A stretch of DNA of 64,000 bases from Rutidosis leptorrhynchoides (GCF_046630445.1 NC_092341.1:258708001-258772000), one strand, 5' to 3'. Counted from the stretch's first letter, positions 1-11,168 are shown. The notes: generated by a model not told the origin, from the sequence alone. A program made the numbers and translations.

Positions 1-210
1 CTCGGCCCATTTAGCTTCTAGCTTTGAAACAAAACGCCAAACTCATTTGAAAATTCCATGATTAAAAGCTCATAAACTTCCAATTACTAGTCCTCTCTAT
101 TCAATAGAGGGTATGACTTCTTCCCAACCAACCCAACGCATTTTGTGATTACCATCCAAGCTTCCCTAAAAAAAAAATCTCGCTGGTATTCTTTCAAGTT
201 CATTAATAAT
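1..210 (-). pseudogene. LINE (L1-like) reverse transcriptase fragment, C-terminal part
   Basis: Read on the minus strand, this stretch encodes a broken match to the C-terminal part of plant L1-type LINE reverse transcriptases. Recognisable pieces are INELERIPARFFF, then a WVGWEE-like segment, then RGLVIGSL and WRFVSKLEAKW, which follow the usual family order. In-frame stops and a frame change show that it is dead. The upstream part of the same RT lies at 7687-8380, and the two pieces were separated by the LTR-like element at 211-7686. The fragment runs off the left edge. Family assignment is from motif recall and was not searched. Confidence 0.7.
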
Positions 211-216
211 TGTAAC

Positions 217-629
217 CAAGGTTGCAAAAGACGTGAGATGGGGTCGAGACGGTCGGGTCCTAAAAAGGTCGAGACGTTCGAGACGGGGGTCGACACGGAC
301 GTTAACCAAAGTTGACTTTAAATATATAAGTATATAAATGTATATATGTGTACATATTTTAAAGCCAAAAACTTTAATTGACTAATTTGTACCCAAAATC
401 GCTATCACCGTTAATATTATACAGAGAATTCAAACTAAAATACGACAAATTTTACCGATTTTACCGACTTTCTAGCTTTTCCAAATTTTGGGAGACTTTG
501 ACCTGATGTTTTTCAACTTTGACCCGAATTTTAACCGTTGACTGTTATACTAGATGGTTTTCTTCGAGACGGGACGGGGTAGTCACCAAACCGTCATAAC
601 GGCTCGAGACAGGGTGTTTTGCAACAGTG
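217..629. mobile_element. hAT-type MITE, copy 1 (413 bp)
   Basis: The element starts CAAGGTTGCAAAA and ends TTTTGCAACAGTG, an imperfect terminal inverted repeat of hAT style. It is flanked by a perfect 8-bp direct repeat, ATTGTAAC (209-216 and 630-637), the target-site length typical of hAT elements. It is too short for a transposase and shows no ORF. The interior is rich in CGAGAC and GGTCGAGAC words near both ends. It sits just inside the 5' tip of L0. A relative in the opposite orientation is at 19261-19662. Confidence 0.8.
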
Positions 630-1630
630 ATTGTAACACCCTCGACTGTGGCCTAGATGTTTTAGACCCTTTGTGTATTTTGTATGTTAATTTTAATTAT
701 TAACGCCATTCGTAATTAATTGATATGTGGTCGCATGATTTCGTTTTGTTACAAGGGTTACAAAACATATCCGTTTATTTAATTTGGGCCTCTTTAAGAC
801 CGGCGGTACGTTGTGTTTATGAAAACTGATAAATACTGTATGAAATGGGGAGTGGATGTAAAGACCCGTCCTAATCCATCCGGACGAAGTCCGTATTGAT
901 TATAAACGATTCACAACAGTTGATTACATCGCGAGGTACTTGACCTCTATATGATACATTTTGCAACATTGCATTCGTTTTGAAAAGACAATCTTTCGTT
1001 ACATCAAAGGTTGACAAACATGCATACCATTTCATAATATATCCAAATATAATTGACTTAATAATGATCTTGATAAATTCAACGACTCGAATGCAACGTC
1101 TTTTGAAATATGTCATGAATGACTCCACGTAATATCTTTAAAATGATCAAATGCACAGCGGAAAATTTCTTTCGTACCTGAGAATAAACATGCTTTCAAG
1201 TGTCAACCAAAAGGTTGGTGAGTTCATTAGTTTAGCATAAATAATCATTTCATAAGTTTAATAGACCACAAGATTTCATATTTTCATTTCTCATAAACAT
1301 ACGTCCCATGCATAGAGACAAAATATCATTCATATGGATTGAATACCTGGTAACCGACATTCACAATATATATAAGCATATCCCCATCATTCCGGGATCC
1401 TCCTTCGGACATGATATAAATTTCGAAGTACTAAATCATCCGGTACTTTGGATGGGGCTTGTTGGGCCCGATAGATCTATCTTTAGAGTTCGCGTCAATT
1501 AGGGTGTCTGTTCCCTAATTCTTAGATTACCAGACTTAATAAAAAGGGGCATATTCGATTTCGATAATTCAACCATAGAATGTAATTTTACGTACTTGTG
1601 TCTACTTCGTAAAACATTTATAAAAATTGC

Positions 1631-1955
1631 GCATGTATTCTCAGCCCAAAAATGTAATGAGTAAAAGGGAGCAAATGAAACTCACGCATATAAATATTGT
1701 AAAACAGTTAATAAAGCATTTGCATGTATTCTCAGCCCAAAAACGTAAAGAGTAAAAAGGGCAAATGAAACTCACGCATATAAATATTGTAAAACAGTTA
1801 ATAAAGCATTTGCATGTATTCTCAGCCCAAAAACGTAAAGAGTAAAAAGGGCAAATGAAACTCACGCATATAAATATTGTAAAACAGTTAATAAAGCATT
1901 TGCATGTATTCTCAGCCCAAAAACGTAAAGAGTAAAAAGGGCAAATGAAACTCAC
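1631..1955. repeat. 90-bp tandem repeat, about 3.6 units
   Basis: The word GCATGTATTCTCAGCCCAAA recurs with a 90-bp period at about 1631, 1721, 1811 and 1901, and the units differ by only a few bases. Other LTRs of the group carry this block once (for example near 37960 and 45830), so solo LTR 1 has a local expansion. The array reads through in one frame on the minus strand, but this is a by-product of the 90-bp period being a multiple of three. Confidence 0.9.
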
Positions 1956-2581
1956 CGTATTGTATTTTGTAGTAAAAATACATATAACGACATTGAGCAA
2001 CTAAACAAATCAAGGTTGGCCTCGGATTCACGAACCTATATTATTCATATATTTATTAACACATAGAATTGTAATCGAACAAGTTTACATATTTTTATTG
2101 ATGATATACTTGTTATATTTAATAATTTATAGGTTTTATTAATTAATTAAGTGTGTTTATGTTATATACACTTATAAATGAATAATTAATAAAATTTTTA
2201 ATATAATTAGGTTATGTGTATTAAATATATTTTTAAGTAACTAATATTTATATGATAAAATAATATTGATAATAATAAATCAAAAGTTGTTTCCTTTTAT
2301 AATAATAATAATATTAATAATAATAGTTCTTATGATAATTTTACTAAAATGGATGTTTTTAAATAAAAAGATAGTTTTTCTACTAGTGATTCTTTTAAAT
2401 AAAAATTTGTTATAACAACAATAATAATACTAGTAGTAAAAATTTATAACAATAATATAGTTGTAATAATAATAACACTTCTAATTATGATAATCATGTT
2501 AATAATAATAATAATAACAATAATAATATTAATAATAATAATAATAACAATAATAATAATAAATAAATAAAATTGAGAAAG

Positions 2582-2690
2582 CTACCTCACAAAGAAAATG
2601 TTCCAAAAAAAAATGCCCACGCTCGAGCTCGAACCCGCGACCTCTCGCTCACCCACTAACACTCTAAACCCTTCCTCCATTTCTATTCTT
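2582..2690 (-). repeat. tRNA-derived SINE-like insert inside solo LTR 1
   Basis: On the minus strand a B-box-like GGGTTCGAGC (complement at 2627-2636) lies inside a GAGGTCGCGGGTTCGAGC context, followed by GGAACATTTTCTTTG. The same body with a clear A box occurs inside the LTRs of B (38727-38835 and 56230-56345). The A box is degraded here. It looks like an old Pol III retroposon that became part of the LTR family. Confidence 0.5.
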
Positions 2691-4545
2691 CTGTAAATAT
2701 GCGAATTCGATATATATATAAATAACTTATTAATTTTTCTGTTCTTTTTTTTTTTATCATCGAAACAAAACCCAGAAGTAATTCCACATATCATCATCTT
2801 TCCTTATTCCCGTCGCCATGATCATGTATCATACAGTTTATCATAGTCTATAAGAGAATCGTTGTTGGGTCTCGGTGGTAACAACAGAAATAATAGCTCA
2901 AATCCAAAAGCCCAAATAATCAAACCCATTTATTTTGATTAATTGGATCTCTTAAGCCCAACAATACAACCATCTTTCTGGCCCAACAGCAAATCGATTT
3001 CTTTTTTTTTTTTTTTTTTTTAATCCGTACAGCTGGAACAAAAGGGTTTAATATTCGTGGTGTTTTGATGAATTCAAACAGGAAGAAATAGAAGCAGAGT
3101 GACGAGTTGGGTTTGTTGTGGGTGTTCTTGTTCGTAAATGAAAGAAAAAAAAAAAAAAAGATAGTAGCTGCGACAAAATAAAAATAAAAATAAACAGCTC
3201 GTTCATCCCTATACACTATTCATCGTCTTCTATATTATCATCATCTTTATTTATTCATTCGATCTAAGACATAGAACACGAAAGAATGCTCACTATATCA
3301 CCATTATTATTGTATCATCGACTCTAACCTTCAACACGTGTCAACAATGGAACTGTTCATCTGGGTTTTCGAAGACTTGTTTATTAAACAGAAATATTAC
3401 TTCAGTAGCCGCAAACAGAAGCTGCAGTAGCGTACAGCAGTAATAGGACAATTGTGTTATGGTGCTTGCAAACAGAAACGCGAAAATGATGTTGTGGGTT
3501 TGTGATGGTAACGATGTTTACAGAGAAGGAAGAAAAGATATATAAAAGAAAAAATAGGGTGATGGTTAATTGTTGGTGGTGTTAATTGTGATGATGAAAG
3601 TCTCGGTGGTCATGGTTCAAAGAAGGTAATTGTGGTGTTAGTTGGTTGTTCATGGAGGTTGGTGGTTGAGCATGGTGGTGGTCGGGTCAAGGTAGTGGCG
3701 GTTATCATGATGGTTCGAATGAAAATATTGAAATGGGTTCGATGGTTTGAGGAATTGATGATCGAAGTGAAGATGGTGGTGACCGTTTGTATTGAAGGTT
3801 CATGGGTTGGAAAAAAATGAAGATCACAAGGTGATGAGTTGCAATTTGGTTGCTCATAACCGGGAATAGAAACAGAAAGCATGAAATGGTTGTGATTGAT
3901 AAAAAAAAAAATATGGTGGTCGAGGGTTGTCGTGGGGTTTCAAGGAAGAAGGTGGGTGAGTGATTGATGATTAGACAGAAAACAGAAAGCAAAATTGGTG
4001 ATGGAAATTTGATGGGTTCTCTCAATTTTGAACGTAATATGTGAATCTATATTACTCTAAGTCTAAGAATAATAATAATAATATATAATATATTAATAAT
4101 TATAATATAATTAATATATCACATGGCTCACAATTGTGCACAAACACCACAGTTCAGCAGCCATAATATTTGTTTCTTTCTACCGACAGTTTTCACGGAC
4201 TATGTATCGTGCCCCGTTGTGAATCAGTGGCGTATAAAAAGTGTTCAGAAAAATTCCAAAATTTAAAATTAAGTATCTTTATTTATTTGAGTCATTATGG
4301 TTTAAAATTTGGTCATTAACTATTAAATGAATATTACATCAACTGTCCCTCTCATATATGGGTAAAATATAAAAAGTGTTAAAATTAAATAACTAGATCC
4401 TAGATACATTTTTAGTAATCCTAAAATTTACAGAACACATTTTCGTATCACCGTTTATTTTAAAATTACAAAAGTTTGAATTTAACTTGTTTAATATCAA
4501 TCGGAATATCAGACGAGTATTACAATCATTTAATATTTATTTTTA

Positions 4546-4549
<4 letters not shown>

Positions 4550-4634
<85 letters not shown>
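4550..4634. repeat. (AT)n microsatellite
   Basis: A nearly pure run of AT dinucleotides of about 85 bp inside solo LTR 1, in the part between the inverted GATTCACGAAC pair. Runs of the same kind occur in the other long LTRs of this window. Confidence 0.95.
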
Positions 4635-4635
<1 letters not shown>

Positions 4636-5001
4636 TTCATGTTTTATTATATAATTAAATACATTAAATATATGTTTTCAAATAAATAAAATTAATATTT
4701 AATCTTATATATTTACAATTAATATTCATGTACACATATATATATATATACATACTTAAATATATATGAATCTATTTACAAATAGTTGTTCGTGAATCGT
4801 TGGGAACAGTCGAAGGTCAATTGAATATATAAACATATTTTTCAAATTTTCGAGACTCAACATTACATACTTTGCTTATCGTATCGAAATCATATGAAGA
4901 TCAAGTTTAAATTTGGTCGGAAATTTCCGGGTCATCACAGTGGAGTTTCCTCACAATGAAGAAAACCCAGTTGATTCTATATACTCTGCACAGTGCTTCA
5001 C

Positions 5002-5324
5002 TTTTTTTTTTTTTTTTGAACGGCAAGCTTGCATCAGTGTATCATTTATTTCAACGACACTCATCATTTGCACACACACACGCGTTCGGGAGGAAACCCG
5101 AATCGCATTACAGGAACCCGATCCTTTAACCATCCCGAGGGGCAGGCAGACCGGGTTTGAATCCTGAATGGATCCGGGAGAAAACCCCCTGAGGTCAATC
5201 TGGATATCCATATTTCAGGCAGATTAATTAATAGGATGGGCAGAGCGAGGCTCGAACCCATGACCTAACCCTCAGCCCCAACACTCAAAGTGAAGGGGAT
5301 GCCGTTGAAGCAATGCTTCATTGG
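5002..5324 (-). mobile_element. tRNA-derived SINE, copy 1
   Basis: The element is on the minus strand. Its poly(A) tail appears as a T run from 5002, and its 3' body ends with the same CTGATGCAAGCTTGCCGTTC block (minus-strand sense) as the SINE at 7876-8213. A B box, GGTTCGAGCC, is visible on the minus strand at about 5247-5256. The flanking direct repeat CAGTGCTTCAC occurs at 4991-5001 and 5325-5335, the long target-site duplication expected of LINE-mobilised retroposons. The A box is degenerate. No protein is encoded. Confidence 0.8.
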
Positions 5325-5460
5325 CAGTGCTTCACTTTCTTCTTTTGGGAAATAACATAAACACACGCATACACAATATACACTTACATAAACCCTGAAT
5401 TTGATTTGTGACTTCTTGCATCAATTGAAAATTGTGCTTTCGCTTCCGTAAATTATATAC

Positions 5461-6125
5461 CTATATCTAAAAGGGCAAAGTCCAAATGAATAGTATTATT
5501 CCTTCTCTCACTTTTCGCAAACTTAACCCCCAACTTTTATTAAAATACAAATCGCACCCCCACTTTATACTCTTTATATACCTATATCTAAAAGTCAAAG
5601 GCCAAATGAATAGTACTATTCCTTTTTCCACTTTTCGCAAACTTAACCCCCAACTTTTATTAAAATACAAATCGCACCCCCACTTTATACTCTTATTAAA
5701 ATACAAATCGCACCCCCACTTTATACGTATATTTTTTCCCAAATTTCACAAACTTAACCCCCTAACTTTTATTAAAATACAAATCGAACCCCCACTTTAC
5801 TAACTTTTTTTTTACTAATATTCAATTTTCACAAACTTAACCCCCTAACTTTTATTAAAATAGAAATCGAACTCCCACTTTATACGTATATTTTTTCAAA
5901 TTTCACAAACTTAACCCCTAACTTTTATTAAAATACAAATCGAACCCCCACTTTACTAACTTTTTTTTTTAAATAAAACCCAAACGCTAAAAGAAGCAAC
6001 TTTCACAAAAGGAACAACCCTTCAATGTTAGATGTCGAAAAAAATTCTTTTTATAGATCAAGAATTTTTTTTAACTCGCATTCAAAACGGAGCCCCCGGC
6101 GCGAAGCGAGGGCTCCACAACTAGT
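5461..6125 (+). mobile_element. Probable non-autonomous Helitron end with internal tandem repeats
   Basis: The 3' end shows a GC-rich hairpin with arms GGAGCCC (6090-6096) and GGGCTCC (6111-6117). Four bases later comes ACTAGT, so the element would end CTAG at 6125 against a host T. This is the layout of Helitron 3' termini, which need no target-site duplication. The interior (5466-5975) is a degenerate array of about 60-120-bp units built on ACTTTTATTAAAATACAAAT and cytosine-rich blocks. The 5' end is uncertain. I place it near the CTATATCTAAAAGGGC word because that word recurs at the second unit. Confidence 0.5.
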
Positions 6126-7686
6126 TTTCATCAATTTTGCAACGTAAACACCTGTTAAAATTATGATCTAACTTGTACTTAATCTAAGGTTTTATTATAA
6201 GTGTATCAAATGAGTTTATGATCGATTCTTTTTTTTTAAAACTGTTTATAATGCTTGTTTGATGCTAGAAATAGCTTATATATGAGATATAATAAGAAGT
6301 TCTTGAAGTGTTAGTTTGATCAAAACTTGCAAAAATCTTGTTTTGGGTGTTTAGAACTCGTAACATCTTTGTTCTTCAACCAAAACTCGTGTAGACTATT
6401 CATCCTTGCGTGTGAACCTTATATCAGACAAGTATGAACACTGCCAGACAAGTATGTCAGACAAGTATGTATTCAATCGCGTTTATAAACTCTCATCTGC
6501 GCGTATGAACCTTATGTCACATAAGTATGAAGCTGTTAGACAAGTACATACCCGTAAGACAAAGGTGTACCCCGTCAGCACGCGTAAATAGTGTTTTGTG
6601 CGTGCGTACGTTCACATGCATGTAATATTCTTCTGCGTGTATCTAAACCTTTATATGTGATTAGAAAATGATTGGATATCATGTACGAATTTCCAATCAC
6701 ATACATGCATGACTGATTCATGCGCTCGCATGAGCGACTCACGCGCGTATGTGTTGTGACACTAAATGGGTCAAGTGCAATTTTGACCCAAGTGTTATGA
6801 TTGGAATATTTTAAGTTGTTAGTTGTTATAATATTGTTAATTATGATTTGAAAAGTATACTAACCCAGAATATTATATTCTTAGGTGGTAAAGGAACAAA
6901 GAAGACTCGGTAACATTAGTTCACTGAGTTCTTGCGGGTAATCGTTGAGTAGATCTATCTTCGGAGATAGTATAGAGTAGCAAGTTGTGCTACTGTGGTT
7001 TTATTTTCTGTCTAGATTGCCATGAGTTAGACTTCTGCCACGCTTAATATTATTGTTGAACATACTTTGTTTCTGTATGCTTGTTTACGTGCACAAAGTT
7101 TTAGTTGAAAAGAGTCCACCGTGATCCATTTGGTTGGACTCAAGAGGTCAACCTTGATATCTCAGGTTAGGTTCGAGTGTTAATATCTGTGTAGTATAGC
7201 CTAGAATGACACATGTGTTACCTCCGGATTCCTATACGAAGGAGTCAGTAACATGTGCTAACGGTAAACTCTTGCCCGATCAGCTAGTGGTTGCATGCCC
7301 GTACAAGCCGCAGAGCCTCTTATGGTTGTAATTGCTTTTATGTGTTACCAATTGTGTTGTTGTTGTTGTATGACATGATATTTTATGCAAGATCCGTTAG
7401 ATAGTTTCATTCACTTAGCTTCGTGTTAATCCCCACATCTCCCCCTGCAGGTTGTTGATCTTTGCGTGTTAGGGTTTTTGGGTTAAGATGGCTCGTTTGT
7501 AAATATGTTTGACAAACAGAACTCTGATGTCATATTTCGTTTTTAAAACGATTTCTAATAACGTAACACCAGTTAAATGATGTTGTTGTAAGTAACATGT
7601 AATTTAAAAAGTCTATAATATTAATATGGTTGGTTTATTTACTTCTGATGTGATTTTATAAAAAATTTAAAAAGTACGGTGTTACA
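6126..7686. other. Remainder of L0, no gene seen
   Basis: This 1.56-kb stretch has no coding match and ends at the L0 terminus GGTGTTACA. The word AGACAAGTATG recurs several times at about 6426-6545, but no regular array forms. It is taken as the 3' part of the L0 LTR. Confidence 0.5.
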
Positions 7687-7875
7687 ATAGGCATTTAAAC
7701 AAAGAAACGGAATAAGTTCCAAGACTACCGAGCGCCGATTAAATAAGCGTTAAACGCCCCCTTGTTGAAGGTAAGTTAGCTTTCCAACATGATGATCGTT
7801 TGGAAAAGCGATCTAACAAAACTTTCCAACTAGCCTTTCAGTTCATATTTACTCTCATCAGTAGACATAAGTAGT

Positions 7876-7908
<33 letters not shown>

Positions 7909-8380
7909 AACGGCAAGCTTGCATCAGTCCGGACCGAAGCCTAGTCATCATTTGCAGATACACACGCGTTCGGGCAGGAAACCCGAACCATATTACAGGG
8001 ATCCGAACCTTAAACCATCCCGAGGGGCAGACGGGTCGGATCTGGGTCCTGAATAGGTCGGTAAAACCTTCCCAGAGGCAACCCGGCTTATGGTAAGTAA
8101 GCCTACCACGGGTATTTTTAAAGAGTGGGATTCGAACTTGAATCCACTCTACCCCTTGCCCTGGCCCCACCGAAGTGAAACCAAGGATACCACTCAGCCA
8201 CCGCTGGAATGGTGACATAAGTAGTTAAATGGAAGCAACCCTCTCAAACGACCAATATCTCGAGCGTAATCTTCCATCTCCGTAGTATTGGACATGCCTA
8301 AACCGTATAAATTGTATTTGTTCACGTTAATCTTTAAACCCAAAAGGCTATAAAAGTTAGTGAACACCAACAACAATATC
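7687..8380 (-). pseudogene. LINE (L1-like) reverse transcriptase fragment, middle part, split by a SINE
   Basis: On the minus strand, 8376 down to 8226 encodes a segment with GLKINVNKYNLYGLGM and LPFNYL. After the SINE, 7863 down to 7687 gives ASWKVLLDRFSKR, SCWKANLPS, RGRLTLI and SALGSLGTYSVSLFK. These are consecutive motifs of plant L1-type reverse transcriptases, downstream of the catalytic YADD region, which is not present. Stops interrupt the frame. The product would join to 1-210 across L0. The segment ends near 8380, where a Stowaway MITE begins. Confidence 0.8.
7876..8213 (-). mobile_element. tRNA-derived SINE, copy 2 (338 bp)
   Basis: On the minus strand it begins near GCGGTGGCTGAGTGGTATCC, which holds an A box (TGGCTGAGTGG), followed by a B box in AAGTTCGAATCCC. 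It ends in a long poly(A), seen as T from about 7876. It is flanked by the perfect 12-bp duplication GACATAAGTAGT (7864-7875 and 8214-8225). It interrupts the LINE RT frame. It is probably transcribed by RNA polymerase III and mobilised by LINE machinery, as is known for the class. Confidence 0.9.
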
Positions 8381-8382
8381 TA

Positions 8383-8630
8383 CTCCCTCCGTCCCAAAAT
8401 GTTTTGACTTTTTGAGTTTTTTTCTTCAACTTTGACTTTAAATATCTTTCTTTGTGTTATATAATATCGAATGAAAGTCATATCAAATGAAAACACATTC
8501 AAAAATGAATTTATTCATATAAATTTCATCAAAAATTTTCTATAGCATACACCAACAAATATTTAAAGTCAAAACTTAATAAATTGATTTTGAAAAGTCC
8601 AACAGGACAATTATTTTGGGACTAAGGGAG
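8383..8630. mobile_element. Stowaway-type MITE (248 bp)
   Basis: The ends are CTCCCTCCGTCCCAAAAT and ATTTTGGGACTAAGGGAG, the canonical Stowaway (Tc1/mariner) terminal inverted repeats. They are flanked by the TA duplication at 8381-8382 and 8631-8632. No transposase is encoded. It adjoins the LINE fragment. Confidence 0.95.
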
Positions 8631-8786
8631 TACTATTTAATTTTTCATTTGTCATGTTACATTTAAGACTTGATCATCAAAATGAACGAACAAATATAAG
8701 GTATGTAACCGATTTAAGGGATAACTATTAAAATATTAAATAGACCATAACTGAAATTAGATAGTTGTATAAACTTGTTAGCTTGG

Positions 8787-9130
8787 TTTTTTTTTTTTTT
8801 TTTAAAAGCCAACCTATTATTAAAAGAACAAGAAACAATGGAGGGTCCGAATACCATGTACAAAATCCAGATATTCCTAACTAGACCCGATAAAAGAACA
8901 TATCAAACATGAAACTATAACAATCAAAGCTATACAAAGAAATACGGAGGTTACACATGGTTAATATTTATTCAGGAAAAAGCCTTCATCTAACGAGATT
9001 CGCCAAGGTAGGATCAACTTGAGCAAACAAGCAGGAGTAAAAGCAAAATTACAGTACTGTAACACAACAGCGACAAAGTAATTGTCCCTACTCCTCTTAG
9101 CCCCGGTCAGGACGAATAAACGTTAGAATC
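8787..9130 (-). repeat. Poly(A)-tailed retroposon fragment (LINE 3' end or processed copy)
   Basis: A 17-base T run at 8787-8803 precedes sequence that on the minus strand ends AATAATAGGTTGGCTTTT before the A tail. That resembles 3' ends of LINE-like retroposons. No ORF and no clear target-site duplication were found, so the left limit on the minus strand is arbitrary. It could instead be the 3' untranslated end of a retroposed cellular mRNA. Confidence 0.35.
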
Positions 9131-9675
9131 CGGCATAAAAAAACCTGAAAATTAACCAATATACATGTTTAGGTTTAACGTATCAGTTGAACTACGATTA
9201 AGTCAAATTTTCTAGTTAATTAGGTTATGATATAGCAGACGAATTAAAATAAACCAATGCTAATTAATTGAGATAAGTTACTTGAAGACAATGGTAGGAA
9301 TCGGTTGACAACTGCATTTGCATAACCTATACAATTATTTAAAGAGAAATACATAAAATCAGACAATTCGAGTTATGGTGAGTAACATCTGAGAAAATAC
9401 TCCTTTATCCTTATTGAATTATTATTTTCACAATTACATTAAAGTTCTATTTTTTATTTTAAAATCTTTTAAAAAATCACCAACCTTAAATAAGTTTGAC
9501 GATAAGTAATAAATTAATTTAATTTACTTACTTGACGTTGATCAAATTTTACTTACTGTATCTGTTACTGCATTGATCAAGGTGTGATAATTAGTAGTAA
9601 GAGTTTGTATCGTATTTTAAGAGTTGAATATCATGTCAATACACACACATATATATAGATAAATACGTGCTCATG
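9131..9675. other. No feature recognised
   Basis: AT-rich sequence of about 545 bp with no coding match, terminal repeats or tandem structure that I can support. Confidence 0.5.
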
Positions 9676-9774
9676 AACTTGTGGGCATAGCCCAACGGTT
9701 CTCCCTATGTACTTTGTGTCATGGGATAGGGAGAGGTCATGAGTTCGATCCTTAGGGATGACATGATTTTTTTT
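9676..9774 (+). repeat. tRNA-derived SINE, 5' half, broken by the copia insertion
   Basis: The plus strand shows an A-box-like ATAGCCCAACGG and a B-box-like GAGTTCGATCC about 60 bp apart, followed by GATGACATGA and a T run where the copia LTR begins at 9775. The sequence beyond the copia element (20512-20640) contains GGGAGGTTTTACCGG, close to the 3' body of the SINE at 7876-8213, so the two pieces probably formed one SINE. The join is inferred. Confidence 0.5.
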
Positions 9775-10237
9775 TGAACGAAAGCACCAATTAACAATCT
9801 TAAACACAGAAATATTGAATAGATAAATCAAACACGATCTGGTCACCAGTTTACAGTCGTATGAAATGAGTATGAGTACAAAAGATATAGTGGCCAAGAT
9901 TGGTACCACAATTTGTACTACAATTACAAAATGGAACAATCGAATTACAGAAATATGAGACAAAGATGAATTGAGAAGATCACAGATGATGAAGATTATT
10001 TTGATAGAATTTGGCAACTGACACCAGAACCCTAGAAGGGATTAAATAGCCTTTGGATGGATAAGTTTCACTTTGCACCCTCAAGAACCACAAACTTGAT
10101 ATTAGCAGCATAAGAGCTCATAAATTCACTTTCCAACACCATCTTTTATTCAACTTGAAAACAAACTTGAAAATCTACACAAGCAACCAAACACAATGAG
10201 ATAGAATAAAGGTAAGATTGTAATGATAAATTTAACA
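9775..10237 (-). repeat. Copia 3' LTR
   Basis: Begins TGAACGAAAGC and ends AAATTTAACA in plus orientation. In element sense it starts TGTTAAATTT. It matches 20049-20511 along its whole length. Confidence 0.93.
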
Positions 10238-10255
10238 CCCTCCCTCAATCTTATC
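10238..10255 (-). other. Copia polypurine tract
   Basis: On the minus strand the sequence AAGATTGAGGGAGGG directly precedes the 3' LTR start TGTTAAAT. It is all purine apart from the TT dinucleotide, as expected for plus-strand DNA priming. Confidence 0.85.
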
Positions 10256-11168
10256 TTTATATACATTGATGATTCCAAGTTTGTCACACAAAAACTTGTG
10301 TTGTGACTTGTTTAAAGATTTAGTGAAAATGTCTGCTATCTGTTTTGTAGTATCTATATAATCAGTTTTGATAACTCCTGCCAAGTTTTTTTTCTCTTAC
10401 AAGATGAACATCAATTTCAAAGTATTTTGACCTTTCATGAAATACAGGATTAGCAGCTAACAAGAGGGCAGATTTGTTATCACAAAAGAGTTTTACAGGT
10501 AGCAGATTATTTACTTTAAGATCAGCAAGCAACTTCACAACCCATAAAATCTCACTGGTTGCGGCAGCTAAAGATCTATATTCAGACTCAGTGGATGACC
10601 TGGACACTGTGGGTTGTTTCTTGCTTTTCCAACTAATGAGGGACCCACACAAATATAAACAATACCCAGATACAGAACTTCTGGACTCCAAATATTTTCC
10701 CCAATCAGCATCAGAGTAAGCATAAATATTGTACGTACCTGCATTTCTTATAATCTGAACACCAGCACCTGGATTACCCTTCAAGTATCTTAATACTCTA
10801 AAGGCAGCTTTAGTATGTGATTGAAGAGGACAATGCATGTATTGACTTAGACATTGGATAGAGTATGAAATGTCAGGTTTTATTAAGGTTAAGTAAATCA
10901 ACTTACCAATAAGTCTTTGATATTGAGAAATGTCATTTAGCTTCTTATCATCTTTAGTTTCATCAGAATTTAACACAGAGTTGGGCTCCAAAGGGGTAGC
11001 CATTGGTTTAGATCCTAACATTCCAAACTCTTCCAATAGTTCAAGACAATACTTTCTTTGATTCATGCAAATGCCATTGTCAGTTTTAACAATTTCAATT
11101 CCAAGGAAGTACTTAAGCTCACCTAAGTCTTTGATTTTAAATTTTGACTTCAAAAAAGTTTTCACTTT
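10244..11168 (-). pseudogene. Copia polyprotein, C-terminal reverse transcriptase and RNase H
   Basis: On the minus strand this part carries FKIKDLGELKYFLGIEI, a hallmark of the copia RT C-terminal region. The RNase H domain follows with YSDADWG, SRSSVSGYCLYL, SRSSTESEYRSLA and FCDNKSALLLAANPVFHERS, so the catalytic acidic residues (SDAD, ESEY, CDNKS) are present. The normal ending HVDLHLVREK-type segment is followed by a frameshift near a T run at 10388-10395, after which remnants run to about 10244. The frame upstream continues at 15599 across the solo LTR, which landed in the codons just after the LDEITKV segment. Confidence 0.9.

Larger units (their letters stand above)
857..4939 (-). mobile_element. 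Solo LTR of the B/C-type family (solo LTR 1, 4,083 bp)
   Basis: In plus orientation it opens TGTAAAGACCCGTCCTAATCC and closes with GGGTCATCACA, and it is flanked by the perfect 5-bp duplication GTGGA (852-856 and 4940-4944). No primer binding site, polypurine tract or coding sequence adjoins it, so it is a solo LTR left by LTR-LTR recombination. Its first kilobase closely matches the LTRs of B (37191 onward), including the conserved block GGGCCCGATAGATCTATC, and its end matches the B and C LTR ends. Element sense is minus, judged from the oriented LTRs of B and C. It was inserted in L0. Confidence 0.85.
211..7686. mobile_element. LTR-like element (probable solo LTR, heavily nested), here called L0
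   Basis: The outer ends are TGTAACACC at 211 and GGTGTTACA ending at 7686, a 9-bp inverted terminus of the TG...CA type seen in plant Ty3/gypsy LTRs. It splits one LINE RT frame, with flanks at 1-210 and 7687 onward, so it is an insertion. Once the nested hAT MITE, solo LTR and SINE are set aside, about 2.6 kb remains with no coding match and no internal LTR boundary, which fits a solo LTR. Flanking 5-mers are ATAAT and ATAGG, a poor target-site duplication. That lowers confidence and may mean an old insertion. Confidence 0.55.

Noticed and set aside
1631..1955. CRISPR-like array
   Set aside because: The 90-bp units are contiguous and nearly identical with no unique spacers, and the context is a plant LTR.
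3610..4025. Overlapping frames on both strands in solo LTR 1
   Set aside because: They are short, low-complexity (GGTGGT-rich) and have no known motif. The stretch is LTR U3 sequence.
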